The notes beneath the pieces were generated by a model, which was not told where the DNA came from, did no database searches, and saw nothing but the letters and a program-made list of their open reading frames with translations. This document shows, in pieces, positions 54,320-64,000 of a stretch of DNA of 64,000 nucleotides. Numbering within the stretch: position 1 is the first letter of the stretch; every line of letters starts with the position of its first letter. Source of the DNA: Anthopleura xanthogrammica (Eukaryota > Cnidaria > Anthozoa > Actiniaria > Actiniidae); NCBI GenBank assembly GCA_964019055.1, contig OZ025224.1, positions 8,909,757 through 8,973,756 on the forward strand. Direction: 5' to 3'. Both the position numbers and the translations under genes were made by a program.

Positions 54320-54506
54320 ATGTGATCGTTTGTACCTATCATGACGTAATCTACGTATCAAAACAGAATAAATAAACTGAACTGGAGCTGAGCAGGCTGA
54401 GCTCCATCAGAAATTTGACACGTTTTGCGAACGGGGAAGTTCGTTGTAAAAACCAGCACTTTTAAATCTAATTTTCAAGCAATAATACCAGAAAAGTCAA
54501 GCACCG
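54320..54506 (+). promoter_or_regulatory. Gene C promoter region and first exon end
   Basis: catgtgatc repeats and atgacgtaat (CRE/ATF-like) lie at about 54320-54350. A donor CACCG|GTAAGT is at 54506/54507, ending a proposed 5' UTR exon. The start of transcription is not defined. Confidence 0.4.
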
Positions 54507-54731
54507 GTAAGTTGGTTCCTGTCATGGCCGTCTGTGATGCTTTTGACAACAATCACATCTTGGAATCAATCTGTTTTAGAAGACCAAAAAAATCAATGTT
54601 ATAATGTGATAATTTTCTATCTTTCTTGACCTCTCACAGTCTCACAAAGTATGTTCTAACTGTAGGGTTTGGGTATGGTTTCTGTAATCACTTGATGGAA
54701 TTAGAATAATAATAAATTGTTTGTTTTTTAG

Positions 54732-54812
54732 GGACTTACCCGAAGAATAACCCTCGAAGCAAAGGAGAGAACCATATCAAAAAATCTTAAGAACGTCCTA
54801 GAACATTATAAG
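54732..54812 (+). other. Gene C 5' UTR exon 2
   Basis: 81 bp with acceptor gttttttag and donor TATAAG|GTAAGA. In the frame that would enter the ATG at 56207 it contains two stops, so it is non-coding. Confidence 0.5.
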
Positions 54813-54893
54813 GTAAGATTTACTTTAATAATAATAATGAAATTATATGATAGAAAATCTCAAAAATTTCAACTTTTGATATATACTACCGGT

Positions 54894-55190
54894 AGTTATA
54901 CAATGGTATCGAGTGGTATACCGTGGAATATCCCACGAGTCACTTGCAGTTTCTAGTATACACACAAGCCTTTAGGCGAGTTGGTATACAAATAAAATGC
55001 AAGTGACAAGTGGGATATCCACGGTACATATGCCACGAGACAACATTGTATAACCATTTTATCCCAAACCATAGAAAATACGAATGCATAGTTCAACAGT
55101 GGATGATGGGGAGGAAGAGTGAAATACCGAGGAATATACAACGGATTTCCTGCTTTCTGATTGGCTGTATTTTCTATGGTGTGGGATAAA
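54894..55190. mobile_element. 300-bp interspersed repeat, copy 1 (gene C intron 2)
   Basis: agttatacaatggtatcgag...tgtattttctatggtgtggg closely matches 60448-60745. Internal arms (ggaatatcccacgagtcacttg / caagtgacaagtgggatatcc) fold on themselves. Confidence 0.85.
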
Positions 55191-55323
55191 AAGTGGTATG
55201 TTGCCCCTTATTAAGTTGACACCCTTTATTAAGTGAACACTAGTGTGGGCCCTGAAAATTTCTCCCAATATTTACTGTAAAACAAATCTCTACTTATTGC
55301 AGACACCTCTATTAAGCAAACAG

Positions 55324-55566
55324 CAATAGCTAGCATTTGAATCAAATTTGTTCTGAGGTACATGTACCCAATAAAGAGTTATTATTATTATTATTAATAA
55401 TAATAATAATAATAATAACTCTTTATTGGGTAACAGATAAACTATGACTTTTTTCCAGTCTGGCCCAAAAAAAATTAAGAATTAACAGAATAATATATCA
55501 TATGCCCAATTAAATTGGGTACATGTACCTCAGAACAAATTTGATTCAAATGCTAGCTATTGCTGT
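55324..55566. repeat. Inverted LINE-tail palindrome in gene C intron 2
   Basis: aatagctagcatttgaatcaaatttgttctgaggtacatgta is mirrored at about 55520-55562. Near the left arm, ccaataaagagttattatt meets aataataactctttattgg head to head at about 55400. This suggests two copies of a retroelement 3' end in opposite orientations. Confidence 0.7.
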
Positions 55567-55835
55567 TGTATTTGAATCCAAATGCGGTCCCAGTAAGTGG
55601 TCATCATTGTAAATTTCAAGTGTTGCCTGTTTAATAAAGATTCTGCAGTTGCGAGTTGCCCGTTGGAATTTGGTTTTTCGATGCCGTCAGTCAAAAATAT
55701 AAAAGGTACCGACTGATTATTTTTAATTGATAGAAGCGAAAAACCAAATTTCAGTGTGCAGCTCGCAGATACCGAGTTCGCATGTTTATGAAAATAGCAA
55801 CAAGCAAAGACACCAGATAAAGTCCCAAGGGTGTC

Positions 55836-56118
55836 AGCTTACAGTGCTTTTCATAATTCTGCAATCTACCACCTCCAGACATGGCATTTTGACTACCATA
55901 AATCAAATGTACGATGTATCAAGTTCATTCCAATCCTGAGCAATAATGAAATTTCCCATGACAAAACCATTTTCACACAGTTTTCACATGGGAATTTTTT
56001 TACCACTCACGATCTGAATGAACACAAAGCATCATACATTTGATTGACAGAAGCCAAAATGCCAGACGTCTGGAGGCAGTAGGTCACAGAATATATGAAA
56101 AGTGCTGTAATAGAGATG
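55836..56118. mobile_element. Inverted-repeat MITE before gene C exon 3
   Basis: gtgcttttcataattctg...cctccagacatggcattttg opposes caaaatgccagacgtctggagg...atatgaaaagtgctgt. It ends about 75 bp before the acceptor of the ATG exon. Confidence 0.75.
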
Positions 56119-56206
56119 GAGGTAACACTGTAGTTTTAAATGTCATATTTATGATTATCAAAAATTAAATTTTCTTCAATCCATTTTTCCCAGGACAGTA
56201 TCAAAC

Positions 56207-62639
<6,433 letters not shown>

Positions 62640-62987
62640 AAGCATATGGTAGTTAGCTAAATGTCTAATCAAATGGGACAGAATTCGACAGTGTCCCATT
62701 GAAAAAGTGCATGTTGCGTCAATGCATTGCATATTGCAACATGAAGTGGCTTTATATTCTTCTCATAAGAAGAAATCTATTTAGCCAGTCACATTAATAC
62801 AGATGTTAGCCATTCTTTAACATCTTATTACCAACATTAAAGATAGAGTTGGCTAACCAGACTGTCCTGGTAGAATAGTTATATGGCATGCAGGAATTAT
62901 GAAAACACAAACTCAGTGTGAAGAGAAGCATAAGCCTCATGCTGGCTGTTAAGATGCAGTGACAAATTAAAAACATGACTGTAAGGT
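62640..62987. other. Gene C 3' flank
   Basis: Probable 3' UTR. The only polyadenylation-like hexamer seen is attaaa near 62836. No ORF. Confidence 0.4.
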
Positions 62988-63690
62988 GTCGGTCAGTGGT
63001 GGGTGAGGTGTCAGTAGGTGGTGGGTGAGGTGTCAGTAAGTGGTGGGTGAGGTGTCAGTAGGTGGTGGGTGAGGTGTCGGTAAGTGGTGGGTGAGGTGTC
63101 AGTAGGTGGTGGGTGAGGTGTCAGTAGGTGGTGGGTAAGATGTCAGTAGGAGGTGAGTGAGGTGTCAGTAGGTGGTGGGTGAGGTGTCGGTAAGTGGTGG
63201 GTGAGGTGTCAGTAGGTGGTGGGTGAGGTGTCAGTAGGTGGTGGGTGAGATGTCAGTAGGTGGTGGGTAAGATGTCAGTAGGAGGTGAGTGAAGTGTCAG
63301 TAGGTGGTGGGTGAGGTGTCAGTAGGCGGTGGGTGAGGTGTCAGTAGGCGGTGGGTGAGGTGTCAGTAGGTGGTGGGTGAGGTGTCAGTAGGTGGTGGGT
63401 AAGATGTCAGTAGGAGGTGAGTGAGGTGTCAGTAGGTGGTGGGTGAGGTGTCAGTAGGTGGTGGGTGAGGTGTCAGTAGGTGGTGGGTAAGATGTCAGTC
63501 GGAGGTGAGTGAGGTGTCAGTAGGTGGTGGGTGAGGTGTCAGTAGGCGGTGGGTGAGGTGTCAGTAGGTGTGGGTGAGGTGTCAGTAGGCGGTGGGTGAG
63601 GTGTCAGTAGGTGGTGGGTGAGGTGTCAGTAGGTGGTGGGTGAGGTGTCAGTAGGTTGTGGGTGAGGTGTCAGTAAGTGGTGGGTGAGAT
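62988..63690. repeat. 22-bp GT-rich minisatellite, about 32 copies
   Basis: Unit gtcagtaggtggtgggtgaggt with point variants (taagtgg, tgagatg, ggcggtg, gtgagtgaag) that themselves recur in blocks, indicating higher-order duplication. Non-coding, downstream of gene C. Confidence 0.95.
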
Positions 63691-63734
63691 GTGCATTTTT
63701 TATTCAAATTCACATTCAATAGTACATATATATA

Positions 63735-63978
63735 CATCAAGAGTTCCGCGCTGCACATGCTCAGGGGATCAAAAAGTGGGATGATATTTTGTATGATATG
63801 CAATTTTTCGGTATATTTGATTCAGAATTCGCTTAACGGTACGCGATCTTGAATATTTAGTGGAAATTGTACTTGAGAAGAAAGATACAACTAAAATATA
63901 GCATATTTTACAAAATATCATCCCACTTTTTAATCCCCTGAGCATGCGCATTGAGCAGCAGCGCGGAACTCTTGATGC
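63735..63978. mobile_element. MITE at right edge
   Basis: catcaagagttccgcgctgc...catgctcaggggat opposes aatcccctgagcatgcgc...gcagcgcggaactcttgatg. Arms are about 70 bp, with ggatgatattttgta/acaaaatatcatcc continuing the match. Confidence 0.85.
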
Positions 63979-64000
63979 GTCTATAGTGAAACAAAAATGA

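Larger units (their letters stand above)
50087..54400. other. B-C spacer, MITE-rich
   Basis: Besides listed MITEs, about 53640-53850 ends in aaatcctggatctgtccctg. This resembles a hAT-like terminal sequence, and its reverse complement begins a similar segment at 59848. No additional gene is seen. Confidence 0.5.

Noticed and set aside
62988..63690. CRISPR-like array
   Set aside because: Units are contiguous with no unique spacers and the genome is eukaryotic; it is a minisatellite.

Overview
The window is nuclear DNA of an animal, most likely a cnidarian and probably an anthozoan such as a coral. Host genes are split into many small exons with GT-AG introns. Gene density is low, the DNA is AT-rich, and introns and spacers are packed with MITEs, a CR1/L2-like LINE, tRNA-derived SINEs and an ISL2EU (Harbinger-type) DNA transposon. 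A DZIP3-type HEPN domain joined to TPRs, as in gene A, is common in coral proteomes. No prokaryotic operon, CRISPR array, rRNA gene or intact tRNA gene is visible.

Three host genes can be built by joining splice sites with matching phase. Gene A (minus strand, 12722 down to beyond position 1) encodes a protein of at least about 3,250 residues. In order it carries a DZIP3-like HEPN domain lacking the usual histidine, an acidic repeat region, a TPR-like alpha solenoid, a helical module ending in an SWxFPSP motif, a Ser-rich 37-residue repeat, thirteen 40-residue TPRs, and a low-complexity tail with further tandem repeats. Genes B (plus, 39.8-50.8 kb, 375 aa) and C (plus, 54.4-62.8 kb, 587 aa) are neighbouring coiled-coil genes. 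All their introns are phase 0, and each begins with a short helical module resembling the one inside gene A. C also shares the SWxFPSP motif with A. The three genes therefore look like a locally expanded family with module exchange. Their function is unknown to me.

Mobile DNA fills 14-39 kb. From left to right it holds a GAGY microsatellite, a 1.6 kb element studded with ten copies of a 14-bp motif in both orientations, a SINE, a 1.87 kb near-perfect palindrome, and a complete 5.74 kb ISL2EU transposon (THAP-DDE transposase plus SAP-SWIM-YqaJ nuclease, perfect 85-bp inverted ends, AT target duplication). Next come a LINE whose first ORF carries a RAG1-N-terminal-like zinc region with an AT-hook, then a 1.16 kb inverted-repeat transposon with an orphan 121-aa ORF.

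The introns of B and C and the spacers around them carry at least a dozen MITEs, two inverted LINE-tail palindromes and several microsatellites. A 22-bp minisatellite lies downstream of C. All assignments come from reading motifs by eye; no database search was possible.
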